A stretch of 29,166 bases of DNA from NCBI GenBank assembly GCA_040758525.1, contig JBFLVQ010000036.1, forward strand, positions 1-29,166, in the 5' to 3' direction. Positions 1 to 7,409 of this stretch are shown in pieces. The notes below the pieces were generated by a model that was given only the letters and a program-made list of their open reading frames with translations, made no database searches and was not told the origin of the DNA. How positions within the stretch are numbered: position 1 is the stretch's first letter; every line of letters starts with the position of its first letter. The translations under genes were made by a program, and so were the position numbers. The stretch comes from JBFLVQ01 sp040758525 (lineage in GTDB: Bacteria > Acidobacteriota > Blastocatellia > Chloracidobacteriales > JADJPF01).

Positions 1-1
1 T

Positions 2-397
2 GCTAATGCGATCGAATTTTACAAACAGGCATTTGCAGCCACTGAACTTATGCGTTTAGCGGACGCGAATGGAAATATCCGGCATGCCGAGATCAAGATC
101 GGTAATTCGCCGTTTATGATTACTGATGAGCACCCAGAGTTTCCCCAATATCTCAGCCCGCAATCTCGTGGTGGCACTCCTGTACATATCTATCTATATG
201 TTGAAGACGTAGATAAAGTATTTGGCCAGGCTATCACGGCGGGGGCAAAAGAACTACAACCAGTGCAGGATCAATTCTATGGTGATCGGTCTGGGGGAGT
301 TACGGATCCATTTGGACACATCTGGTATATTGCAACACATAAGGAAGATGTATCGCTTGAAGAGATACAGAAGCGCGCTGCCGCTCAGTCTCGTTAA
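2..397 (+). CDS. VOC family protein, PhnB-like (5' end outside window)
   Basis: The reading frame is open to the first base of the window, so the gene starts upstream; the internal ATG at 50 is not the true start because the residues before it (EFYKQAF) already match the family. The visible 131 residues show the typical order of a PhnB/glyoxalase-like vicinal oxygen chelate fold: the EFYKQAF helix, a central strand with VEDVD, and the closing motif DPFGHIWYIATH with the trailing EDVS-EEI segment. Family members are small cytosolic beta-alpha-beta-beta-beta proteins. Many PhnB-like members have no proven substrate and some lack a complete metal site, so I assign no reaction. The gene converges on the LysM gene, with a shared inverted repeat between them. 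Confidence 0.88.
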   Translation, partial: ANAIEFYKQAFAATELMRLADANGNIRHAEIKIGNSPFMITDEHPEFPQYLSPQSRGGTPVHIYLYVEDVDKVFGQAITAGAKELQPVQDQFYGDRSGGVTDPFGHIWYIATHKEDVSLEEIQKRAAAQSR

Positions 398-448
398 GAC
401 TAAAGTAGCAAACTAACCTGTTATTATCATTGCCGAATATAGTAATAA

Positions 449-484
449 GCGGTGTGAAGTATGAGGGCATTGGCTTCACACCGC
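449..484. terminator. Perfect 11-bp inverted repeat, probable bidirectional terminator
   Basis: GCGGTGTGAAG at 449-459 pairs perfectly with CTTCACACCGC at 474-484 around a 14-nt loop. It sits between the converging stop codons of the VOC gene (397) and the LysM gene (505). There is no clear T-run on either side, so if it terminates transcription it is not a textbook intrinsic terminator; position and perfect pairing are the evidence. Confidence 0.6.
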
Positions 485-504
485 GATCTATATCCTACTA
501 ATGA

Positions 505-891
505 TCAAAAGTTCGGGATCTTTAATCGCTGACCAGGATAAATTTTATTGGGATCTTTCAAGATATCTTTATTAGCTTCGAATATTTGATTATATGTTAA
601 TTTTCCCTGTGTCAGGTTTTTGGCTATATGAGAAAGCGTGTCTCCTCGCTGTACCTCGTATTCTCCAAATATGTCTTGTCGCTCTACCGTTAAGTTTAAT
701 GTAAGATCGCCATTACTCAAGTTTGGATCAATCTCTTTAACTTTATCCCAAATCTGATTGGCAATATATTTTGTTGGACAGGTTGCCACTATAGTCATAT
801 GGCTGTTCTCTTCCTGAGCTTGCAAATTTTTGCAACCAAGCGATTGTGCATGATTATATACTGAACCGTATTTATCAGTTAACAGAGACAT
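505..891 (-). CDS. BON-like/LysM domain protein, Kbp (YgaU)-like
   Basis: 128 residues. The start is chosen at 891 because GGAGGTG lies 7-8 bases upstream; a longer version starting at 906 would place that ribosome site inside its own codons. The first ~75 residues are an alpha/beta domain resembling BON (around TIVATCPTKYIANQIWDKV and LTLNLTV). Residues ~80-128 are a canonical LysM domain: YEVQRGDTLSHIAKN, then IFEANKD and the ending PGQRLKIP. This BON-plus-LysM order and size match E. coli Kbp/YgaU, a cytosolic K+-binding protein. Like it, the protein has no signal peptide, so a cytosolic role is more likely than cell-wall binding. K+ binding here is inference from family resemblance. Confidence 0.82.
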   Translation of the reverse strand: MSLLTDKYGSVYNHAQSLGCKNLQAQEENSHMTIVATCPTKYIANQIWDKVKEIDPNLSNGDLTLNLTVERQDIFGEYEVQRGDTLSHIAKNLTQGKLTYNQIFEANKDILKDPNKIYPGQRLKIPNF

Positions 892-906
892 AGTTTTCAC
901 CTCCAA

Positions 907-1237
907 GTTAAACTCTATTTATCCTTAATATTCACACGCCAATTAATTAAAGTAAAACTCTTAATCCCAAGCTAATTTAAATATCATCTATGACAATACA
1001 ATCTATCGCCCTGCTGGGGCTCTATGCTATTTATCGATCCACACCAGCGCTCACGCGCTGACCTAAAGGTATAACGCCGCTGCGCGGCTTAAGATCCTAT
1101 CCTCACAGGGGGAAAATTTTTTCCTGGCATTGCGATCTAGCCTACCTGTTTACGCTATCTAGCATGACAAGAATATTGGAAATACCAATTTATTATCAAA
1201 GGAGTGGGAGTAATCGCGTATTAAATGTAGATTATTC
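907..1237. other. Intergenic region with upstream elements of two divergent genes
   Basis: Between the LysM gene (leftwards) and the FG-GAP gene (rightwards). It contains the three-hairpin element listed separately. The rest is AT-rich and should hold both promoters, but I cannot point to a convincing -35/-10 pair. A purine-rich AAAGGAG-like stretch near 1198-1204 is too far (over 30 nt) from the FG-GAP start to be its ribosome site. Confidence 0.5.
1008..1088. repeat. Three consecutive short hairpins, REP-like intergenic element
   Basis: Three stem-loops in 81 bases: GCCC-TGCTG-GGGC (1008-1020), CAGCGC-TCAC-GCGCTG (1045-1060) and GCCGC-TGC-GCGGC (1076-1088). The stems are GC-rich in an AT-rich gap. 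The layout is like REP/BIME-type intergenic repeats left or maintained by single-strand (Y1/RAYT-type) transposases. Only one copy is in this window, so the claim that it is a dispersed repeat is inference from its form. Confidence 0.5.
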
Positions 1238-1240
1238 TTG

Positions 1241-4200
1241 ATGATAATGAAAAAGCAGCTTTTCAAATTGATATTGATCGGTTTAGTCTGTATTAGTCCA
1301 TTGCTGATTTGCTGGCCTTTACCAGTGCAGCAAGAGAGTATACAGGTATTTGCTGACTCATTGCCAGTTGACAGCAGCAGTATTGCGCCGTTAGCTGTAC
1401 CCTCTTGTGCCACACCCAATTTTGGGCCTGCAACCAATATTGATGCAGGCGGAATGAACCCTCAATTCTTTGCCGTAGCAGATCTCAATCATGATGGCAT
1501 TTCCGACCTTGCCACGGCAAATCGCCTTAGTAGTAATATATCGATCTTTCTAGGCAATGGCATGGGTGGTTTTAATACTCCTACTCTTATTGAGTTAACT
1601 GGTACAGTCGAACTTTTCGCCATCGTTGCGGCAGATTTCAATCATGATGGCAATCTAGACCTTGCTACTGCTAGTGCAAATACCAGTACTATCTTAGTGT
1701 TACTGGGCAATGGCACAGGTAGCTTCGGCATTGCTGTTAGTTTTGGACTGAATGGTGGCAACAGACCTATCGGGTTAGTAGCGGAGGACTTCAATCGTGA
1801 TGGCAATTTAGACCTTGCGACAGCCAATTTCCTTAGCAGTAATTTTTCTTTACTACTGGGTGATGGTGCCGGTAGTTTTGGTACAGCCACCAACTTTGCT
1901 GCCGGATCCAATAACGGAATAAGATACCTATCATCTACCGATTTTAACAAAGATGGCAACCTAGACTTAGTAACTGGAAATATATTAACCAATAGTATAT
2001 TGGTAGCATTAGGCAATGGCGCAGGCAGTTTTGCTACGGCTACTTCCATTCCGCTAGGCATTGCCAGCCCTCTTTATACCACAGTAGACGATTTTAATCG
2101 CGATGGTAATGCCGACTTAGCCGTTGCTATGGATACTAGCAACATGATCGCTATTCTGCTTGGCAATGGTGCAGGCGGTTTTGGTACGCCTACTTTCTTT
2201 CCTGTGGGCGGCACATTTCGCCCAGTATTTATTATGGCAGGCGATTTTAATCAAGATGGTATTAAAGATCTCGCAACTGTGAATTTTACTATTGGAAATG
2301 TCACAACTATATTTCTCGGCGATGGTACAGGCAGCTTTGGTACCGCAACTACTATTAATATAGCAGGTGCGGTTAGCGGAGAGGCTGCCGCAGTAGGAGA
2401 TTTCAATCGCGATGGTAAAACAGATCTGGTTATCGCCAACACTGCCAGCAACAATATCTCGATACTGCTTAATACCTGTATGGTACAGTGTCAGAATACC
2501 TTCGATCCGGCGACCATTTTTAGTCTTAATGGCGGTCTTGCGCCAACTGATATTATTACGGCAGATTTTAATCGTGATGGTATTGCCGATCTTGCTACAG
2601 CAAACACCAATTCTAGTAGTGTATCAGTATTGTTGGGTAATAGTGTAGGTGGCTTTGGTACAGCCAATAATATTAGTCTTACCGGTGCTTTATCTACCGC
2701 TTCATTAATGACAGGAGATTTTAATCGTGATGGTATTGCCGATCTTGTTACTACAAACAGAAATACCAATAACATATCGGTAATGCTTGGTAATGGTTCG
2801 GGAGGTTTCGGAGCAAATACCAATTTCGCAGTTGGTGACATTCCCAACTCTGTTACCGCAGGAGATTTCAATCAAGATGGTATTACCGACCTTGCGGTAG
2901 CAAACCAAGGCAGTGGCTCTATCTCAGTGCTGTTAGGTAACATTAGTGGTGGTTTTGGAACTGCTACCAATCTTGCTTTGAGTGGGATAGTTCAGACTCG
3001 CCATATAACAACTGGCGACTTTAATGGTGATGGCAATCTAGACCTTGCCACTGCTAATATCGCTCCTTTTAACATTGCGGTATTGCTAGGGAATGGTACA
3101 GGTGGGTTTGGGGCTAATACCAACTTTGGTCTTAATGGCGGCATTTTCCCAGAAGGTATTATCACGGCAGATTTCAACCGCGACGGTAATTTGGATCTAG
3201 CTACTCCAAATCTTTCTAGCAATAACATTTCGGTACTATTAGGCAATGGGGTTGGCAGCTTTGCTACAGCTACTATCTTTGGTCTCAATGGCGGCAGTAC
3301 TCCAGGAAGAATTAGAGCAGGAGATTTTAATCGTGATGGCAATATTGATCTTGTTACACCAAATTTGTTCTCTAACAACATATCATTGCTGCTCGGCAAT
3401 GGAATGGGAGGATTTGGTACAGCAAGCAACTTTCCCACTAGTACAAGTACCTCTGGTCCATTCTCAGCAGTAGTAGCAGATTTCAATCGTGATGGTGTTT
3501 TAGATGTTGCAACAGGAAATAACAGCTCAAATAATATATCAGTACTAATCGCTTCTTGCGCTGTTGCCTGTGCTAATATCACGCTGAGTCCAGCCAGTCT
3601 GCCACTAGGAACAGTAGGAGTAGATTACAATCAGCAGATTAGTGCGAGTCCAACAAACTCATACACATTTATGATTACATCAGGGACACTGCCTACTGGT
3701 ATCACACTCTCACCAGCAGGACTACTTTCTGGCACTACCAATCAGACTGGCAATTTCCCAATTACTATTACGGCCACTGACAATAATGGTTGTACTGGCA
3801 GCCAGAACTACATACTGACAATCAATGTTGGGGCCACAGCTCAACTGATTATCACTGCTCCTGCTAGTAGCATTGTTGGTCAATCCTTCACTATTACTGT
3901 ACGCGCAGTAGATGCTGGCAATAATACGGCAACAGGTTATCTTGGTACCATTGCTTTCACTAGCTCAGATACGGCAGCAATATTACCAGCCAACTATACT
4001 TTCACTGTTGCTGATGCTGGTGTGCATACTTTCACTAATGGTGTAATATTGAATAACGCAGGGTTAAGATCAATTACCGCTACCGATACTCAAACCAGTT
4101 CAATTACTGGCAATACCAATGTTCAGGTGAATAAAGCTGATACTACCACTACTGTAGTATCTTCCATCAATCCATCAGTGTTTGGCCAAACGGTAGCATT

Positions 4201-5599
4201 TACTGCAATGGTAAATGTAGTTGCACCGGGAATGGGTACACCAACCGGTACAGTGACATTTAGCATCGATGGTACACTACAAACCCCGGTAACATTAACT
4301 GGTAATCAAGCTACACTCAATACTTCAACATTGTCAGTAGGCAATCATATGGTAGCAGTCACTTACAATGGTGATACTAACTTTAACACTAGCAGTTCCA
4401 CTACGCTCAACCAGGTAATCAACAAAGCCAACACAAGTACACTACTCACTTCATCACCAAACCCATCAAGCTTTAATCAATCAGTGACATTTACAGCTAC
4501 TGTTGGTGCTGTATCACCAGGCGCAGGTACACCAACTGGCACAGTTGTCTTTGTTATTGATGGAACATCACAACCACCAGTGAGTTTAACCGGCAATGTG
4601 GCAACATTGGTTACCTCAACATTGAGTAGCGGCAATCACACAATAGTAGCTACTTATAATGGTGAAACTAACTTCAATGCCAGTACCTCCAACACTATTA
4701 CTCAGGTTGTCAATGTGCTGGAGCATGCCATCATCTATGCTGCTGATACTGGCAATAATCGTATTCAGGTATCAACTGATGATGGCGCTAGCTGGCAAAG
4801 AAGAGGTCAAGGGGCAGGTACAGGTCTTGGTTTCTTCAATCAACCTAGAAGCGCGTCGGGTAACTTTGATGGCAATATCATCTTTGTTGCCGATACTGGC
4901 AACAATCGTATACAGCGTTCCCTAGATGGTGGTTTTAATTGGATATTACTGGCTGGTGCTGGTACACAAGTAGGACAGGTTAATATACCCGCAGGTGTAG
5001 CTTACGATGAAGTGAACGACATCCTGTATATTTCTGACACTGGCAATAATCGTATTCAGATGGTGACTAATGCATCAACTGCATCACCATCAGTAGCGCT
5101 CTTTGCAGGAACAAGTGCGGGCACTGGTATTGGTCAGTTTAATGCTCCCAGTGGCATCGCGATAGATGCAAATGGCAAGGTTTTTGTTGCCGATACTGGC
5201 AATAGCCGTATACAGTTTAACAGTACTGGTAATGCAGGTGGTTGGGCGATCTTTGCCGGTGCAAGCGCAGGCACACGTATTGGCAATATGAATGCACCAG
5301 CAGGCATCTTTGTCGATTCTCAAAACAGAGTCTGGGTGGCGGATACAGGCAATAGTCGTATACAGGTGAATATAGGTGGCACATTCACAGGTTGGTCAGT
5401 ATTTATGAGTAATGGTACACAGGTAGGCAGGGTCAATACTCCAAAAGGTGTGACTGTAACCATTACAGGCAACCTATTCGTTGGTGATACCGGCAATAAT
5501 CGTATTCAGAGGATACCATCGAATGGTGGTACCGCGATTGTAGTTGGTAATTCTGGTACATTACAAGGTCAGTTCATTCAGCCTTCAGGAGTTCGGTAA
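1241..5599 (+). CDS. Exported FG-GAP / Ig-like / NHL multidomain protein
   Basis: About 1450 residues, residues counted from TTG 1238. ATG 1241 and ATG 1247 are the likelier starts; none has a good ribosome site. A Lys-Lys n-region and hydrophobic core (LFKLILIGLVCISPLL) form a Sec signal peptide. Residues ~82-770 hold 14 FG-GAP/VCBS repeats, each with a D-x-N-x-D-G-x-x-D-L calcium-type loop (e.g. DFNRDGNLDLATAN) and a LGNGxGxF strand. They split 7 + 7, each set closed by a Cys-x3-Cys (C414/C418, C774/C778). Residues ~780-866 are a putative-Ig domain, ~868-966 a second Ig-like domain, and ~970-1165 two copies of a bacterial Ig_3-type domain (TPTGTV, YNGDTNF). Residues ~1165 to the end are six NHL repeats (VADTGNNRIQ). 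No membrane anchor or sorting signal is visible at the C-terminus. Probably a secreted or surface binding/adhesive protein; the ligand is unknown. Confidence 0.9.
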   Translation: MIMKKQLFKLILIGLVCISPLLICWPLPVQQESIQVFADSLPVDSSSIAPLAVPSCATPNFGPATNIDAGGMNPQFFAVADLNHDGISDLATANRLSSNISIFLGNGMGGFNTPTLIELTGTVELFAIVAADFNHDGNLDLATASANTSTILVLLGNGTGSFGIAVSFGLNGGNRPIGLVAEDFNRDGNLDLATANFLSSNFSLLLGDGAGSFGTATNFAAGSNNGIRYLSSTDFNKDGNLDLVTGNILTNSILVALGNGAGSFATATSIPLGIASPLYTTVDDFNRDGNADLAVAMDTSNMIAILLGNGAGGFGTPTFFPVGGTFRPVFIMAGDFNQDGIKDLATVNFTIGNVTTIFLGDGTGSFGTATTINIAGAVSGEAAAVGDFNRDGKTDLVIANTASNNISILLNTCMVQCQNTFDPATIFSLNGGLAPTDIITADFNRDGIADLATANTNSSSVSVLLGNSVGGFGTANNISLTGALSTASLMTGDFNRDGIADLVTTNRNTNNISVMLGNGSGGFGANTNFAVGDIPNSVTAGDFNQDGITDLAVANQGSGSISVLLGNISGGFGTATNLALSGIVQTRHITTGDFNGDGNLDLATANIAPFNIAVLLGNGTGGFGANTNFGLNGGIFPEGIITADFNRDGNLDLATPNLSSNNISVLLGNGVGSFATATIFGLNGGSTPGRIRAGDFNRDGNIDLVTPNLFSNNISLLLGNGMGGFGTASNFPTSTSTSGPFSAVVADFNRDGVLDVATGNNSSNNISVLIASCAVACANITLSPASLPLGTVGVDYNQQISASPTNSYTFMITSGTLPTGITLSPAGLLSGTTNQTGNFPITITATDNNGCTGSQNYILTINVGATAQLIITAPASSIVGQSFTITVRAVDAGNNTATGYLGTIAFTSSDTAAILPANYTFTVADAGVHTFTNGVILNNAGLRSITATDTQTSSITGNTNVQVNKADTTTTVVSSINPSVFGQTVAFTAMVNVVAPGMGTPTGTVTFSIDGTLQTPVTLTGNQATLNTSTLSVGNHMVAVTYNGDTNFNTSSSTTLNQVINKANTSTLLTSSPNPSSFNQSVTFTATVGAVSPGAGTPTGTVVFVIDGTSQPPVSLTGNVATLVTSTLSSGNHTIVATYNGETNFNASTSNTITQVVNVLEHAIIYAADTGNNRIQVSTDDGASWQRRGQGAGTGLGFFNQPRSASGNFDGNIIFVADTGNNRIQRSLDGGFNWILLAGAGTQVGQVNIPAGVAYDEVNDILYISDTGNNRIQMVTNASTASPSVALFAGTSAGTGIGQFNAPSGIAIDANGKVFVADTGNSRIQFNSTGNAGGWAIFAGASAGTRIGNMNAPAGIFVDSQNRVWVADTGNSRIQVNIGGTFTGWSVFMSNGTQVGRVNTPKGVTVTITGNLFVGDTGNNRIQRIPSNGGTAIVVGNSGTLQGQFIQPSGVR

Positions 5600-5790
5600 T
5601 GATCTTTCCAAGGCTTGCTTATTAGTTCATAATCGTGTGGTGTATCAATATCGAAAGCTGCTTCTGGCAATGGTAGGTAATGCAACTCAGCCAGATACTT
5701 TTGTAAAATGTGTTTTGCTCCTTGATCACTTTGCAATTTATCAAGTTCTGAAAATAGCGCCTGATTAAATAGCACAGGCGCTATTAACAC
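5578..5790 (-). pseudogene. 3' remnant of a MobA/MocA-type nucleotidyltransferase
   Basis: 70 codons that match only the C-terminal end of the molybdenum-cofactor nucleotidyltransferase-like family: PVLFNQALFSEL, then DQGAKHIL, PLPEAAFDIDTP and DYEL. The N-terminal nucleotide-binding half (the LAGGxSxRMG loop) is absent. In this frame a stop codon lies 12 bases before the GTG at 5790, and the 165 bases beyond it up to the next gene show no trace of the missing part. Its end overlaps the end of the FG-GAP gene by 22 bases. It is therefore most likely the leftover of a deletion; a functional 70-residue protein is unlikely. Confidence 0.72.
5753..5785. terminator. Perfect 11-bp inverted repeat downstream of the FG-GAP gene
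   Basis: AATAGCGCCTG (5753-5763) pairs with CAGGCGCTATT (5775-5785) around an 11-nt AT-rich loop. It is about 150 bases past the FG-GAP stop codon and could end that transcript. It also lies inside the nucleotidyltransferase remnant, right at its broken edge, so a link to the deletion event is possible. Confidence 0.45.
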
Positions 5791-5956
5791 TCCTTTAATC
5801 TACCCTTAATAACACTTTTTAACCCACCTTAACACCTTGCCATTGCACAAATAGCTTAACTTTTTGTGAGCGATTTATACAGTTTTTGTAGGTTTAAACA
5901 ATCATTTAACGTTTAAAAAAGTGAAAGCCAATTATACAACGATCTGTAGGTAAAAA
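5791..5956 (+). promoter_or_regulatory. AT-rich leader of the CHAT operon with an inverted repeat
   Basis: This is the only gap in which the promoter of the four-gene operon starting at 5957 can lie. TTTAAAC (5893-5899) is inverted as GTTTAAA (5911-5917) with an 11-nt spacer, about 40 bases before the start codon, and could be an operator. TATACA occurs at 5876-5881 and 5933-5938, but neither has a good -35 at the right distance. A weak ribosome site (GTAGGT) precedes the ATG. Confidence 0.35.
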
Positions 5957-7393
5957 ATGGTAGAGAAATCAATTTATGCCCGCGCCAAGCCGGAAAGCGT
6001 TCAGTTAACAGAGACTTATTTCTATAGTAATGAAATATCTCGTAACCGTTCTGTAAAAGCAGAGCCGTCTCCAAACGGGCGAATTAAGATAGAAGTGCCT
6101 TTCGATGGCTACCAATACTTTACTTTTCAAGCTTACAAAGACGTAGAGGAACAACTAGATAAGAACGACACCAAGGTTGCGACAAATGCATTGATTGGAT
6201 ATCTTTCATTCGCCAACTATAAGCGAACCGATTTGGATCAACGATTGGCTCTAAATAGCCACTATGGGTCAGTGCCAATTCAGGTACCAATTAAAGGCAA
6301 TGAACTAGTTAGCATAGAATCCCTGAGAGATGATCGGCATAGCTGCATTATCAGCTATGACTATTCTCCAAGTTTTCCCAAGACTGTTCCAGTTAATATT
6401 GTAATGGAATTATTAGATACAGAAACTCTTCTTACTGAATTATCAACGGGACAAGATATAAATGCCCTTGAAAATATAGAAGCGCAGATTGTACAACAAA
6501 TTAACTTCAAGCCCAATCTACTACTGTTAATGTCGGTAGTGTTAAACATTCCGCTAGAAGGCGAATTAAACAATCTACAACCACGCATCAAACGAATGTC
6601 GCTACGCTGGCCGACGATAACTTCATTACACTCACTACAGATCTCATCTAGCAGCAAACAACCGATTCCTGTTAAATATAATCCCTTAACTCGTAGCTTA
6701 GAGTGGCACAATATACTTATGGTTGAAAGCCAGGAATCACAAAGCGGTGATCGAAAAATCTATGCCAGTGAGATAATGGCGCTTTCGATTGATCAACCAG
6801 GAGAACTTTATCAGCAGAATGCTTTGGAAGGTCAGATTGAAATCGAAATCCCTCAATACCTTCTGTCTGGATTACAAGCACGTTTATATGGTGCAACAGG
6901 CACATTGATTAAAAAAACTGAGCCGAAATTGACCACGGAAATAATTACTTCTTTCAATATGATTCTTGATGATGCCTTTGCTCGCCGGTCACGTTCAACT
7001 CGTCAACATCTTTATTTCGACGGAATCATACCAGAAGAGAGACGTGTACAGGATATTAAGCAGGCGCTTGTTGATCTTGGATTTAATAAGATTCAGGAAA
7101 ATTATCCTAAGAACCAGGGTCGAGATAAATTTAAACGCCTTCTTCACGCTGAGTACCAAGAGGGGTCTGACATTATGGAGCTTAAAATCATTATTGAAGG
7201 TAAGCAATACGAAACCGAACGCCAAACTGGAGAATCTAGCGATCAAACCTTTAAAACCAAGCTTGACTGCGGAGATATAAAAGTTTCCATTCGTGGAGAA
7301 AAACGGGGTGATGTCAAGACTCTGATAGAGAAGATGAATGCTTTACAAGCCATGCTTCGTGAGCGATTTGTCTATTTAAAAGTCAAAAGATAA
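5957..7393 (+). CDS. Uncharacterised protein, first gene of CHAT operon
   Basis: 478 residues, soluble, no signal peptide or membrane segment; I do not recognise the family. Residues ~1-205 look like mixed strands and helices (motifs FDGYQYFTFQAY, GYLSFANYKR) with no known signature. Residues ~208-316 and ~352-478 form two blocks that reappear in the same order in the next gene product. The first block runs from RIKRMSLRWP through LEWHNIL to LQARLYGATG; the second begins YFDGIIP and includes MELKIIIEGK. The alternating hydrophobic pattern suggests beta-rich domains. It is followed 16 bases later by the next gene with a good ribosome site, so the two are one operon ending in a CHAT protease. 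A role as sensor, scaffold or protease substrate in that system is inference. Confidence 0.85.
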   Translation: MVEKSIYARAKPESVQLTETYFYSNEISRNRSVKAEPSPNGRIKIEVPFDGYQYFTFQAYKDVEEQLDKNDTKVATNALIGYLSFANYKRTDLDQRLALNSHYGSVPIQVPIKGNELVSIESLRDDRHSCIISYDYSPSFPKTVPVNIVMELLDTETLLTELSTGQDINALENIEAQIVQQINFKPNLLLLMSVVLNIPLEGELNNLQPRIKRMSLRWPTITSLHSLQISSSSKQPIPVKYNPLTRSLEWHNILMVESQESQSGDRKIYASEIMALSIDQPGELYQQNALEGQIEIEIPQYLLSGLQARLYGATGTLIKKTEPKLTTEIITSFNMILDDAFARRSRSTRQHLYFDGIIPEERRVQDIKQALVDLGFNKIQENYPKNQGRDKFKRLLHAEYQEGSDIMELKIIIEGKQYETERQTGESSDQTFKTKLDCGDIKVSIRGEKRGDVKTLIEKMNALQAMLRERFVYLKVKR

Positions 7394-7409
7394 CCTTGGA
7401 GTAAAGCTC

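Noticed and set aside
1480..3500. Regularly spaced near-identical DNA stretches, at first sight array-like
   Set aside because: The period (about 130-150 bases, varying) follows the FG-GAP protein repeat and the reading frame is unbroken, so this is coding repetition and not CRISPR.
1642..3582. Several minus-strand open frames of 120-200 codons inside the FG-GAP gene
   Set aside because: They are mirror frames of the repeated plus-strand codons; their translations are low-complexity repeats of each other, with no family match and no ribosome sites.
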